NCBI GenBank assembly: GCA_900465665.1
Contig: UBJO01000066.1
Location: 1-64,000 of the forward strand
Source: Hyphomicrobiales bacterium
GTDB taxonomy: Bacteria; Pseudomonadota; Alphaproteobacteria; Rhizobiales; Rhizobiaceae
Direction: 5' to 3'
DNA: 64,000 bases
How positions within the stretch are numbered: the stretch's first letter is position 1; every line of letters begins with the position of its first letter. The notes below the pieces were generated by a model, which worked only from the letters and a program-made list of their open reading frames with translations, was not told where the DNA came from and did no database searches. Position numbers and translations under genes: made by a program. Shown here one piece after another: positions 26,802 to 35,479 of this stretch.

Positions 26802-28142
26802 ATGGCGCGCAGCGACAAGATGAAACTGGGCACGTTTGTCTATACGTTCGGCTTTCATCCTGCCTCGTGGCTGCATCCTGACAGCAACGTCAACGGCGCC
26901 AACGATTTCAGCCATCTCCTCGACGTCGCCAAGCGCTCGGAAGCGGCAAAGCTCGATTTCATGTTCCTGGCGGATTCGCCGGCCGCCGCCGTCGGCGACC
27001 CGGACGCGCTCTCGCGCATACCGACCAAGATGAACCGCTTCGAGCCTCTGTCGCTGCTATCGGCGCTAGCAGTATCGACGGAGAAGCTCGGTCTGGTGGC
27101 CACGGTATCGACCAGCTACTACGAGCCGTTCAACGTCGCGCGCCTGTTTGCCTCGATCGATCACCTGAGCGGCGGCCGCGCCTGCTGGAATGTCGTGACC
27201 TCGGACCACGACGAGAGCGGTTATAACTTCAACCGCGAAGGTCTCGATCCGCATGCGCTGCGCTATGAGCGCGGCAACGAGTTCGTGGATGTCGTGTTCG
27301 GCCTGTGGGACAGCTTCGAGGAGGGCGCGCTGCTGCTCGATCGCGAAAGCGGCGTCTATTACGACAAGACCAAGCACCACACGCTCAATCACAAGGGCAA
27401 GCATTTCCAGGTGCGTGGCCCGCTCAATATCGCCCGCTCCCCGCAAGGCCGGCCCGTGATCGCGCAGGCGGGTGGTTCCGAGCCGGGCATGGATATGGCG
27501 GCGCGAACGGCCGAGATCGTCTTCAGCCTGGCGTCCAACATCGACCGCAACCGTGCCTTCTACCAGAACGTCAAGACGCGGATGCCGGCCTATGGCCGCA
27601 ACCCCGATGATCTGAAGATCATGCCCGGCGTCGTCCTGAATGTCGGCGAGACGGAAGCCGAGGCGAAAGCGAAGGTCGATTATCTGATCGACAAGATGCA
27701 CCCGGATGTTGGTCGCTTGATGCTGTCGGAATTCCTGGAGGCTGATTTGACCGGCGTACCGCTCGACAAGCCGTTCCCCATGGACCGGCTGCCTGAAGCG
27801 CCAAAGGGCTCGCGCGCCCTGTTCGACGAACTCGTGGATTTCGTCAAGAGCGGCCGCACGGTCGGTGAACTGGTGCGTCACTATGCCGAAAAGCACACCG
27901 GAAACGGCATCACCGGCACGCCGAAGCAGATAGCCGATTGCATGGAAGAGTGGTTCGAGACCCGCGCGGCGGATGGCTTCATCCTGATGTTCCCGACGCT
28001 GCCGGCGAGCCTCGATGATTTCGTCAAGCTCGTGCTTCCGGAATTGCGCCGCCGTGGCCTGTTCCGCGAGGAGTACGAGGGCGCGACGCTGCGCGAGAAC
28101 CTCGGCCTGTCGATGCCCGCCAATCGCTTCGCGAAAAGCTGA
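26802..28142 (+). CDS. LLM-class flavin-dependent monooxygenase (NtaA/SnaA/DszA type)
   Basis: 446-residue FMN-dependent monooxygenase of the NtaA/SnaA/SoxA(DszA) family. Visible signatures are the N-terminal GTFVYTFGFHPASW, LGLVATVSTSYYEPFNVARL, GRACWNVVTS and PVIAQAGGSEPGMDMAA. The start ATG 26802 has GGGGAGACGACG upstream; the frame to 26772 is an extension. Relatives use reduced FMN supplied by a separate reductase to oxidise nitrilotriacetate/EDTA, sulfones or alkane compounds. The flavin reductase gene follows directly, so this is a two-component system. Confidence 0.9.
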   Translation: MARSDKMKLGTFVYTFGFHPASWLHPDSNVNGANDFSHLLDVAKRSEAAKLDFMFLADSPAAAVGDPDALSRIPTKMNRFEPLSLLSALAVSTEKLGLVATVSTSYYEPFNVARLFASIDHLSGGRACWNVVTSDHDESGYNFNREGLDPHALRYERGNEFVDVVFGLWDSFEEGALLLDRESGVYYDKTKHHTLNHKGKHFQVRGPLNIARSPQGRPVIAQAGGSEPGMDMAARTAEIVFSLASNIDRNRAFYQNVKTRMPAYGRNPDDLKIMPGVVLNVGETEAEAKAKVDYLIDKMHPDVGRLMLSEFLEADLTGVPLDKPFPMDRLPEAPKGSRALFDELVDFVKSGRTVGELVRHYAEKHTGNGITGTPKQIADCMEEWFETRAADGFILMFPTLPASLDDFVKLVLPELRRRGLFREEYEGATLRENLGLSMPANRFAKS

Positions 28143-28155
28143 GAGGGGGCTGGCG

Positions 28156-28674
28156 ATGCTGGACAAACCTGTCGTCGATCAAGCCGCATTCAAGCTCTCG
28201 ATGCGGCACCTGGCCGGCGCCGTCAGCGTGATCACGGTCGGCGAGGGAGACGAGCGGACGGGATTTACCGCGACATCGGTCTCATCGCTCTCCGCCGACG
28301 TGCCCTCGGTGATCGTCAGCGTCAACCGGTCGTCCTCCTCGTGGCCTGCCGTCGATAAATATCGCCGCTTCTGCGTCAATGTTCTCGCCGCGGACCAACA
28401 GCACGTCGCGCAATCCTTCGCCGGCTTTGATGGCCGTCGTGGCGCCGAGCGGTATGAGGGCGCGCAATGGTATGAGCTTGCAACTGGCACGCCGGCACTC
28501 GCCAAAGCGCTCACGGTGCTCGACTGCGAGCTGGAGACGGTTCTCAACCACCATTCGCACGCCATCCTGATCGGCCGCGTGCGCGCGATCGAGACGCGCC
28601 AGGACGTGGAGCCGCTGCTTTATTGGCGCGGCGGATACCGCAGACTGTCCATAGAGACGTCTGCGGTGACCTGA
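28156..28674 (+). CDS. Flavin reductase (NtaB/HpaC-type)
   Basis: 172-residue flavin reductase domain protein. The family pattern is FKLSMRHLAGAVSVITVG, GFTATSVSSLSADVPSVIVS and the C-terminal HHSHAILIGRV. It probably delivers reduced FMN to the LLM monooxygenase encoded 14 bases upstream. ATG 28156 has GAGAGGGGGC upstream; an open frame from 28015 lies inside the monooxygenase gene and is a shadow. The gene converges with putA. Confidence 0.9.
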   Translation: MLDKPVVDQAAFKLSMRHLAGAVSVITVGEGDERTGFTATSVSSLSADVPSVIVSVNRSSSSWPAVDKYRRFCVNVLAADQQHVAQSFAGFDGRRGAERYEGAQWYELATGTPALAKALTVLDCELETVLNHHSHAILIGRVRAIETRQDVEPLLYWRGGYRRLSIETSAVT

Positions 28675-28701
28675 ACCCATCTGGACAAAGCGCCCAGGCG
28701 A

Positions 28702-31700
28702 TCAGCCGATCGACATGAGACTGGCATTGCCGCCGGCGGCAGCGGTGTTGATCGAGGTGGAGACCTCTTCCAGCAGCCAGTTGAGGCAATAGGCCTCCGG
28801 ATTGCGCTCCAGCTCCGCCGTCGAGGCCGCCTGCGTCAAAAGCAGTGGGCCGGACATGGCGGCGATCTCCTGCTGCATCGAGGCGATGCGGGCGCTGTCG
28901 CCTTCGATGAGCGCGCCCGAGAGGATTTCGCTCGTGCTCCTGCCGTTGCCAAATTGGATACGCTGGAAAACGCTCAATTGAAGGTCCTTCAGGCTGTTGC
29001 GAAGGCTGTCGCTGCATTCGATGAGTGCCTTGTTGCCTGTTGCCAAAACGGAGGAGATCTGGCGATGCAGGCCGACTTCCGAGACTGGTGCGCAGAAGAT
29101 GGTTCCGCGTGCGTGCAGCGCGTAGATGTTGCGCTCGCCGACAGGACCGGTCAGCTCGCTCTCCAGACCAAGCGCCGATTGGCTGCCGAGGTTGCGGGCC
29201 ATCTCGGCCTCGTCATGCAGTTCGCGCTCGTCGAGCCACTTGGCGAAATCCGAAAGCGCCGGATCGCTATAGACGGAGCTGTGCTGCGGCGGGATAGGCG
29301 GTGTCTTCACCAGGCGTCCGAGATAGAGCGGCCCGCCGGCCTTGGGACCGGTGCCGGAAAGCCCGCGCCCGCCGAAGGGTTGAACGCCGACCACGGCGCC
29401 GATGACGTTGCGGTTGACGTAGACGTTGCCGACCGCGATGCGGGAGGTCACGCGGGCGATCGTCTCGTCGAGGCGCGTGTGCAGGCCGAAAGTCAGGCCA
29501 TAGCCCGTGGCGTTGATCTCATCGACGAGCCGATCCAGATCCTGTCGGCGCCAGCGGATGACATGCAGTACCGGGCCGAACACTTCGCGCTTGAGTTCGG
29601 CGATGTTCTTGAGTTCCACGATCGTCGGAGCGACGAAGGTGCCATGCTGTGTCTCTGTCGGCAGCTTGATGCGTTCGACCTGGCGGCCGAGCGCCTGCAT
29701 CGACTTAACGTGGGTCTCGATGATCTCCTTCGCATCGGCGGTGATGACAGGGCCGATATCGGCGGAGAGGCGATTGGTGTTGGCGATCGTCAGTTCGCGC
29801 AGCGCGCCCTTCAGCATCGTCAGCGTGCGATCGGCGACATCGTCCTGCAGGCAGAGAATGCGCAGCGCCGAGCAGCGCTGGCCGGCGCTGTCGAAGGCCG
29901 ATGCAATCACGTCGCCCACGACCTGTTCGGCAAGCGCCGAGGAATCGACGATCATGGCGTTCTGGCCGCCGGTTTCGGCGATAAGTGGGATCGGCTTGCC
30001 ATCCGCGGAGAGCCGCTTGGCAAGTTCGGCCTGGATCAGCCGGGCAACTTCGGTCGAGCCTGTGAACATGACCGCCGCCGTCTCCGGCGCCGCGACAAGC
30101 GCCGCTCCGACGCTGCCTTCGCCCGGAACCAGCTGCACGACATCCTGGGGAATGCCCGCCTCATGCAGGATTCTGACCGCCTCGGCGGCGATCAGCGGCG
30201 TTTCCTCCGCGGGCTTCGCGAGAACTGGGTTGCCGGCGACGAGGGCGGCCGCGACCTGGCCGCTGAAGATCGCCAGTGGGAAGTTCCAGGGGCTGATGCA
30301 GACCACGGGGCCTAGCGGCGCGTGTGAGGGGCCGAGTGTGCGGCGTGCCTGTTCGGCGTAATAGCGCAGGAAGTCGATCGCCTCGCGCACTTCGGCGATG
30401 GCGTTCTGCACCGACTTGCCGGCCTCGCGGATGATGAGGCCGAGCAGCGTTTCCATGCGAGTCTGCATGATATCGGCCGCGCCGTCGAGCAAAGCGGCAC
30501 GGTCTGCGGGCGAAACGCTTGCCCAGGATGCGGCTGCTGCTTGCGCCGCCTGCATCGCTGCCGCGACTTCGGATGGCGTTGCCTCACGCACCTGGCCGAC
30601 CGCGTCCCTGTGATCGGCGGGGTTGAGCACGTCGCGCGCGCCGTTGATGTCGGTCGCCTGGCTCGGCAGGGCGCGCCAGCCCTTCGTTGCGCTTTCGCCC
30701 AGCAGGTGGGACAGGTGGTTCAGCACCGTTTCGCTGGAGAGATCGAGGCCTGCGGAGTTGACGCGGGTTCCGTATAGTTCGCCGGGAAGCAAGATCTTGT
30801 CGTGCTTCTGCCCAACGATCGGCATCTTCGAGACGATCTCGGCCGGGTCCGCGATCAGCTCTTCGATGGAGACGTTCGGGTCAGCAATCCGGTTGACGAA
30901 GGACGAGTTGGCGCCATTCTCCAGCAGGCGACGCACGAGATAGGCAAGCAGCGTCTCATGCGTGCCGACGGGGGCGTAGATGCGGCAGGGGCGGTTCAGG
31001 TTCTGTCGGCCGACCACCTCGTCGTAAAGCGGCTCGCCCATGCCATGCAGGCACTGGAACTCATACTTGCCGACATAGTAGTCCGACCCCGCCATCTGGT
31101 AGATGGTCGCCAGCGTCTGGGCGTTGTGGGTCGCGAACTGCGGGAAGACGGCGTCGGTCGCCGCCAGAAGCTTCCTGGCGCAGGCGATGTAGGAAACGTC
31201 GGTATAGATCTTGCGTGTGAAGACGGGGAAGTCCGCGAGGCCATCGACCTGCGCACGCTTGATCTCCGCATCCCAGTAAGCGCCCTTGACGAGGCGCACC
31301 ATGATGCGGCGGCCGGCCCGGCGCGCGAGGTCGATGATGAAATCGAGTACGAAGGGGCAGCGCTTGCCGTATGCCTGGACGACGAAGCCCATGCCGTTCC
31401 AGCCTTCCAGATCGGGGTCGAGGCAGAGCGCTTCCAGAAGGTCGAGCGACAGTTCAAGGCGGTCGGCTTCCTCGGCATCGATGTTGAGGCCGATGTCGTA
31501 GGACTTGGCGATCAGCGCCAGCGCCTTCACCTTGGGCAGCAACTCGTCCATGACGCGGGCGCTCTGCGCGCGCGCGTAGCGCGGATGCAGCGCCGAAAGC
31601 TTGATCGAGATACCCGGGCCTTCGTAGATGCCACGCCGATCAGACGCCTTGCCGATGGCGTGGATCGCTGTCTCGTAATCCTTGTAATAGCGCTTCGCGT

Positions 31701-32412
31701 CGGCGCCCGTGGTCGCCGCTTCGCCCAGCATGTCGTAGGAATAGCGGAAGCCGCGGTGCTCGAGCGGCTTTGCCCGCTGCAGCGCCTCGTCGATGGTCTC
31801 GCCGGTGACGAACTGCTCGCCCATCATCCGCATCGCCATGTCGACGCCGCGGCGGATCACCGGTTCGCCGCAGCGGGCGATCAGCCGGGTCAGAGCGGCC
31901 GAAAGGCTGCGGTCGGCAACCGTTGATGTCAGCTTGCCGGTGACGACAAGACCCCAGGTCGCGGCATTGACGAAGAGCGAGCGACCGCCGCCGAGATGTG
32001 CCTTCCAATCGCCCTCGGAAATCTTGTCGCGGATAAGGGCGTCGCGTGTTGCCGTGTCGGGAATGCGCAGCAGCGCCTCGGCCAGACACATCAGCGCAAT
32101 GCCCTCCTGGCTGGAGAGCGAGTATTCGTGCACCAGTCCCTCGACACCGGTTCCCTTGTGCTTGGCGCGCAGCGCTTCGATCAGCTTGCGGGCGGTGTCG
32201 GCGGCGGCTTTCCTGACGTTATCAGGAAGGGCGGCTGCTTCAACCAGGCGTGGCACGCAGATCGTCTCCGGCGTGCGGTAGGCAGCCGTGATGGCGCGGC
32301 GCAGATCGCTCTGTTCGCGGATCGGAGGGGCAAATCCGTCAAAGGGATTTGCAGAGCCGTTGGCCTGCTCTACTGTGACTTCGACTGCTGCCGCGTCGGT
32401 GGTGATTGCCAT
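28702..32412 (-). CDS. putA: Bifunctional proline dehydrogenase / glutamate semialdehyde dehydrogenase PutA
   Basis: 1236-residue PutA, converting proline to glutamate. After a ~110-residue arm, the FAD-dependent proline dehydrogenase barrel occupies about residues 150-480, and the NAD-dependent aldehyde dehydrogenase domain about 560-1020 with the catalytic Cys in GQRCSALR and Glu in ETGGQNA; a further C-terminal ALDH-fold domain ends ...AAGGNASLMSIG. No ribbon-helix-helix DNA-binding domain is seen at the N-terminus, unlike E. coli PutA, so regulation is by the divergent PutR. ATG 32412 has AGGAG eight bases upstream. Confidence 0.96.
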   Translation of the reverse strand: MAITTDAAAVEVTVEQANGSANPFDGFAPPIREQSDLRRAITAAYRTPETICVPRLVEAAALPDNVRKAAADTARKLIEALRAKHKGTGVEGLVHEYSLSSQEGIALMCLAEALLRIPDTATRDALIRDKISEGDWKAHLGGGRSLFVNAATWGLVVTGKLTSTVADRSLSAALTRLIARCGEPVIRRGVDMAMRMMGEQFVTGETIDEALQRAKPLEHRGFRYSYDMLGEAATTGADAKRYYKDYETAIHAIGKASDRRGIYEGPGISIKLSALHPRYARAQSARVMDELLPKVKALALIAKSYDIGLNIDAEEADRLELSLDLLEALCLDPDLEGWNGMGFVVQAYGKRCPFVLDFIIDLARRAGRRIMVRLVKGAYWDAEIKRAQVDGLADFPVFTRKIYTDVSYIACARKLLAATDAVFPQFATHNAQTLATIYQMAGSDYYVGKYEFQCLHGMGEPLYDEVVGRQNLNRPCRIYAPVGTHETLLAYLVRRLLENGANSSFVNRIADPNVSIEELIADPAEIVSKMPIVGQKHDKILLPGELYGTRVNSAGLDLSSETVLNHLSHLLGESATKGWRALPSQATDINGARDVLNPADHRDAVGQVREATPSEVAAAMQAAQAAAASWASVSPADRAALLDGAADIMQTRMETLLGLIIREAGKSVQNAIAEVREAIDFLRYYAEQARRTLGPSHAPLGPVVCISPWNFPLAIFSGQVAAALVAGNPVLAKPAEETPLIAAEAVRILHEAGIPQDVVQLVPGEGSVGAALVAAPETAAVMFTGSTEVARLIQAELAKRLSADGKPIPLIAETGGQNAMIVDSSALAEQVVGDVIASAFDSAGQRCSALRILCLQDDVADRTLTMLKGALRELTIANTNRLSADIGPVITADAKEIIETHVKSMQALGRQVERIKLPTETQHGTFVAPTIVELKNIAELKREVFGPVLHVIRWRRQDLDRLVDEINATGYGLTFGLHTRLDETIARVTSRIAVGNVYVNRNVIGAVVGVQPFGGRGLSGTGPKAGGPLYLGRLVKTPPIPPQHSSVYSDPALSDFAKWLDERELHDEAEMARNLGSQSALGLESELTGPVGERNIYALHARGTIFCAPVSEVGLHRQISSVLATGNKALIECSDSLRNSLKDLQLSVFQRIQFGNGRSTSEILSGALIEGDSARIASMQQEIAAMSGPLLLTQAASTAELERNPEAYCLNWLLEEVSTSINTAAAGGNASLMSIG

Positions 32413-32532
32413 GCTGGGCTCCTGATCCGCTGATTTCGGAAAGCTAGCAGATTTCAAAAAGTCAATTTCACTTGATTTCGAGCGTTCCAGTCTTTAGTTC
32501 GCTATTCAATATTCATATTGAAGGAAATTATT

Positions 32533-33003
32533 GTGGCCGGTGCGGGAAATAACAGAGAAATCGACCAATTCGATCAGCGCATCCTCGACGCGCTCGTCGC
32601 CGATGGCAGGATGTCGGTGACCGACCTCGCCAAGCGCGTCGGCCTGTCCAACACGCCGTGCCAGGTCAGGCTAAAGCGACTGATCGAGGACGGCTTTATT
32701 CTCGGTTTCCGCGCCATCATCGACGTCAACAAGCTCGGCCGCAACCATGTGGCGTTTACCGAGGTGAAACTCTCCGACACCAGGGAGAACGCGCTGAACG
32801 CTTTCAATGTCGCGGTACGCAAGCTGCAGGAGGTCGAGGAGTGCCACATGATCGCGGGCGCATTCGACTATCTCTTAAAGATACGCACGTCCGATATCGC
32901 CAATTACCGCCTCGTTCTAGGCGAAAAGATCTCCAGCCTTCCCTTCGTCGCCAACACATCGACCTTCGTTGCGATGGAAGCGATCAAGGAGAACGGCGCC
33001 TGA
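32533..33003 (+). CDS. putR: Lrp/AsnC-family regulator of proline use (PutR-like)
   Basis: 156-residue Lrp-family regulator with helix-turn-helix RMSVTDLAKRVGLSNTPCQV and a RAM domain (ECHMIAGAFDYLLKIRT). GTG 32533 with AAGGAAA upstream is the preferred start; TTG 32518 is an alternative with no clear ribosome-binding site. It is divergent from putA, the arrangement described for Agrobacterium PutR, which activates putA in the presence of proline. The 120-base intergenic region holds both promoters and presumably the PutR binding sites. Confidence 0.88.
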   Translation: MAGAGNNREIDQFDQRILDALVADGRMSVTDLAKRVGLSNTPCQVRLKRLIEDGFILGFRAIIDVNKLGRNHVAFTEVKLSDTRENALNAFNVAVRKLQEVEECHMIAGAFDYLLKIRTSDIANYRLVLGEKISSLPFVANTSTFVAMEAIKENGA

Positions 33004-33086
33004 TCGGCGGTCGGATTGCCAGCTCCGGGCTGCTGTCATTTTGCGCGTGACAGCGGTCGGCTTCTCTGACAGAAGATAGCCATTGA

Positions 33087-33165
33087 GAGACAGGGGCGTT
33101 TGCCGATGGCAGACTGAGAAGTACCCTTTGAACCTGAACCAGATAATGCTGGCGGAGGGAGTCGC
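33087..33165 (+). promoter_or_regulatory. TPP (thi-box) riboswitch
   Basis: The sequence carries the conserved thi-box elements in order: GGGGCG and GCCGATGGC, ACTGAGA at 33113, TACCCTTTGAACCTGA at 33122-33137, then CCAGATAATGCTGG and CGGAGGG, closing with GTC that pairs with the starting GAC. It precedes thiM by about 60 bases. Thiamine pyrophosphate binding is expected to turn off the thiM-thiE-thiD operon, probably at translation. Confidence 0.95.
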
Positions 33166-33204
33166 TCGGACCCTTCGGCATTGCTATCAGGGTCCCCGCG
33201 TCTT

Positions 33205-33222
33205 GCCCCGCCCGAAAGGGGC
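33205..33222 (+). promoter_or_regulatory. Hairpin sequestering the thiM ribosome-binding site
   Basis: GCCCC at 33205-33209 pairs with GGGGC at 33218-33222, and the 3' arm covers the AAGGGG Shine-Dalgarno region immediately before the ATG codons at 33223 and 33226. It lies downstream of the riboswitch aptamer and is likely the expression platform that closes translation start when TPP is bound. Confidence 0.6.
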
Positions 33223-33225
33223 ATG

Positions 33226-34029
33226 ATGAAAGACGACAAATCTCCCGGTTCCATTCTGGATGCCATGCGCGCGCAAAAGCCGCTCGTTCAGTGCATCACC
33301 AATTTCGTTGCGATGAACATCGCCGCCAACGTGCTGCTCGCGGCCGGCGCTTCGCCAGCCATGGTGCATGCCGAAGAGGAGGCCGGCGAGTTCGCGGCCA
33401 TCTCGGGCGCGCTGACTGTTAACATCGGCACGCTGTCGTCGAGCTGGATGAACGGCATGCGCGCCGCCGCCAGATCGGCGGGCGAAAGCGCCAGGCCATG
33501 GGTTCTCGACCCCGTCGCCCACTATGCGACCGCGTTCCGCAGGCAGGCCGTCGCGGAGCTGCTGGCGCTTCGCCCGACCATCATTCGCGGCAACGCGTCC
33601 GAGATCATCGCGCTCGCGGGCGGCGAAAGCCGGGGGCAGGGCGTCGATAGCCGTGATCCCGTGGAGCAGGCCGAAGCTGCCGCCAGCCATATCGCAAACA
33701 CGCACCAGGCAGTGGTGGCGGTGACAGGCGAGGTCGATTTCGTCACCGACGGCACGCGCGCCTGCCGCATCGAGGGCGGCTCATCGCTGATGCCGCAGGT
33801 GACGGCGCTTGGTTGCTCGCTGACATGCCTCGTCGGCGCCTTCGCCGCGATCAGGCCGGATGCACCGTTTGAGACGACGATATCGGCACTTGCCATGTTT
33901 GCCGTCGCCGGCGAAGAGGCGGCACGCGGCGCTGAGGGCCCGGGGTCATTTTCCTGGCGGTTCCTCGATGCCCTCGCGGCGATAGACGGCGCTGCTATCG
34001 ACACCAAATCGCGGGTGCGGATGCTATGA
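33226..34029 (+). CDS. thiM: Hydroxyethylthiazole kinase ThiM
   Basis: 267-residue kinase that phosphorylates 4-methyl-5-(2-hydroxyethyl)thiazole, a thiamine salvage step. Motifs include PLVQCITNFVAMNIAANVLL at the N-terminus, NIGTLS, and MPQVTALGCSLTCLVGAF with the catalytic/anion-hole GC region (Cys in place as in ThiM proteins). Two adjacent ATG codons (33223, 33226) are possible starts; the second has better spacing to AAGGGG. First gene of the TPP-riboswitch operon; its stop overlaps the thiE start. Confidence 0.95.
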   Translation: MKDDKSPGSILDAMRAQKPLVQCITNFVAMNIAANVLLAAGASPAMVHAEEEAGEFAAISGALTVNIGTLSSSWMNGMRAAARSAGESARPWVLDPVAHYATAFRRQAVAELLALRPTIIRGNASEIIALAGGESRGQGVDSRDPVEQAEAAASHIANTHQAVVAVTGEVDFVTDGTRACRIEGGSSLMPQVTALGCSLTCLVGAFAAIRPDAPFETTISALAMFAVAGEEAARGAEGPGSFSWRFLDALAAIDGAAIDTKSRVRML

Positions 34030-34661
34030 GCAGGATCGATCTCTCGCTCTATCTCGTCCTCGATCCCGAGCTTTGCGCCGGCATCGGCATGGTCGAAACT
34101 GCAAGGCGTGCCGTCGCCGGTGGCGCCACCGTCGTGCAGCTTCGTGACAAGCACGCGTCCACGGCCCAGATGATCGAGACCGGCCGTGCGTTGAAAGAAG
34201 CGCTTGCCGAGACGGGCGCGCTGCTTGTCGTCAACGATGATGTCGAGGCGGCTGTCGCGATCGGCGCCGACGGGCTGCATGTCGGTCAGGATGACATGGT
34301 CGTGCGCGCAGCGCGCGCGCGGATCGGCCCCGACATGATCCTTGGCCTGTCGGTGGAGACCGAGGCGCTCGCGAGGGCTGTCGACCCCGCATTGGTCGAT
34401 TATGCCGGCATCGGGCCGGTCTTCGCGACGCCGACCAAGCCGAACCACAAGCAGCCGATCGGCTTCGACGGCCTTGCACGTCTCGTCGCCGCCTGCCCGG
34501 TTCCATCCGTTGCCATCGGCGGTCTGAAGCTAGCGCATGTCAGCGGTGTTTTTGCCGCCGGTGCCGACGGGATCGCCGTCGTCTCTGCGATTTGCGGCAC
34601 AGCCGACCCTCACGCCGCCGCCCGCGAGCTTTCAGAGGCTATTCAAGGGAGATCACGATGA
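34026..34661 (+). CDS. thiE: Thiamine-phosphate synthase ThiE
   Basis: 211-residue TIM-barrel enzyme that joins hydroxymethylpyrimidine pyrophosphate and thiazole phosphate into thiamine phosphate. Conserved pieces are VVQLRDKHAST, LLVVNDDVEAAVAIGADGLH, VGQDD, DYAGIGPVFATPTK and VPSVAIGGL. It overlaps thiM and thiD by four bases each. Confidence 0.95.
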   Translation: MSRIDLSLYLVLDPELCAGIGMVETARRAVAGGATVVQLRDKHASTAQMIETGRALKEALAETGALLVVNDDVEAAVAIGADGLHVGQDDMVVRAARARIGPDMILGLSVETEALARAVDPALVDYAGIGPVFATPTKPNHKQPIGFDGLARLVAACPVPSVAIGGLKLAHVSGVFAAGADGIAVVSAICGTADPHAAARELSEAIQGRSR

Positions 34662-35479
34662 TCCGCAATGTTCTTTCAATCGCCGGATCCGATCCATCGG
34701 GCGGCGCGGGCATCCAGGCCGATCTCAAGGCGTTTGCCGCGCGCGGCGTCTATGGCATGGCGGCGCTCACGGCGTTGACCGCGCAGAATACGCAGGGCGT
34801 ATCCGGCGTTCACCTTGTCCCAGCGGGTTTCGTGGCGGATCAGATCAAGGCCGTGTTCGCGGATGTCCGTGTCGATGCCGTGAAGATCGGCATGATCGCC
34901 AATGCCGAAATCGCCGATGCGGTCGCCGACGTTCTCAAGCTTTATCCCGGCATCCCGATCGTGCTCGATCCCGTCATGGTGGCCAAGGGTGGGGCGAAGC
35001 TTCTCGATCTCGACGCAGTCGATGTGTTGCTGCGCCGGCTGCTGCCGCTTGCGACGCTGCTGACGCCCAATCTGCCTGAGGCAGCCGCTTTGCTGCACAC
35101 CGATGTGGCCGAGAGCCGCCGGGAGATGGGCGAGCAGGCCGAAGCGCTGCGCGCTTTGGGACCCGCTGCCGTGCTTGTCAAAGGCGGCCATCTCGACGGC
35201 GACCAGAGCCCCGATGTGCTGGCAACGGAAGACGGCCTCTCTTGGTTCGAGGCCGCCAGGATTCCGACCGCAAACACCCACGGTACCGGCTGCACGCTAT
35301 CGAGCGCGCTGGCGGCCGAGCTCTCCAAGGGCGCGACGATGCCAGAGGCGGTGGCAACCGCAAAAAGCTATCTCGCCGGCGCGGTGGCTGCGGCCGACAC
35401 GCTCGACGTCGGCTCTGGACATGGCCCGGTCCAGCACTTTCACGAACTTTGGACGACAGAGGAAGGAGACGCTAAATGA
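34658..35479 (+). CDS. thiD: Hydroxymethylpyrimidine/phosphomethylpyrimidine kinase ThiD
   Basis: 273-residue ribokinase-like kinase making HMP-phosphate and HMP-pyrophosphate. Key motifs are SIAGSDPSGGAGIQADLKAF at the N-terminus, KIGMIAN, VLDPVMVAKGG, and the C-terminal NTHGTGCTLSSALAAEL with the catalytic Cys/Asp-region motif GTGCTLSS. ATG 34658 overlaps the thiE stop; an open frame from 34592 is in the thiE coding region. Its stop overlaps the start of an SDR gene. Confidence 0.95.
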   Translation: MIRNVLSIAGSDPSGGAGIQADLKAFAARGVYGMAALTALTAQNTQGVSGVHLVPAGFVADQIKAVFADVRVDAVKIGMIANAEIADAVADVLKLYPGIPIVLDPVMVAKGGAKLLDLDAVDVLLRRLLPLATLLTPNLPEAAALLHTDVAESRREMGEQAEALRALGPAAVLVKGGHLDGDQSPDVLATEDGLSWFEAARIPTANTHGTGCTLSSALAAELSKGATMPEAVATAKSYLAGAVAAADTLDVGSGHGPVQHFHELWTTEEGDAK

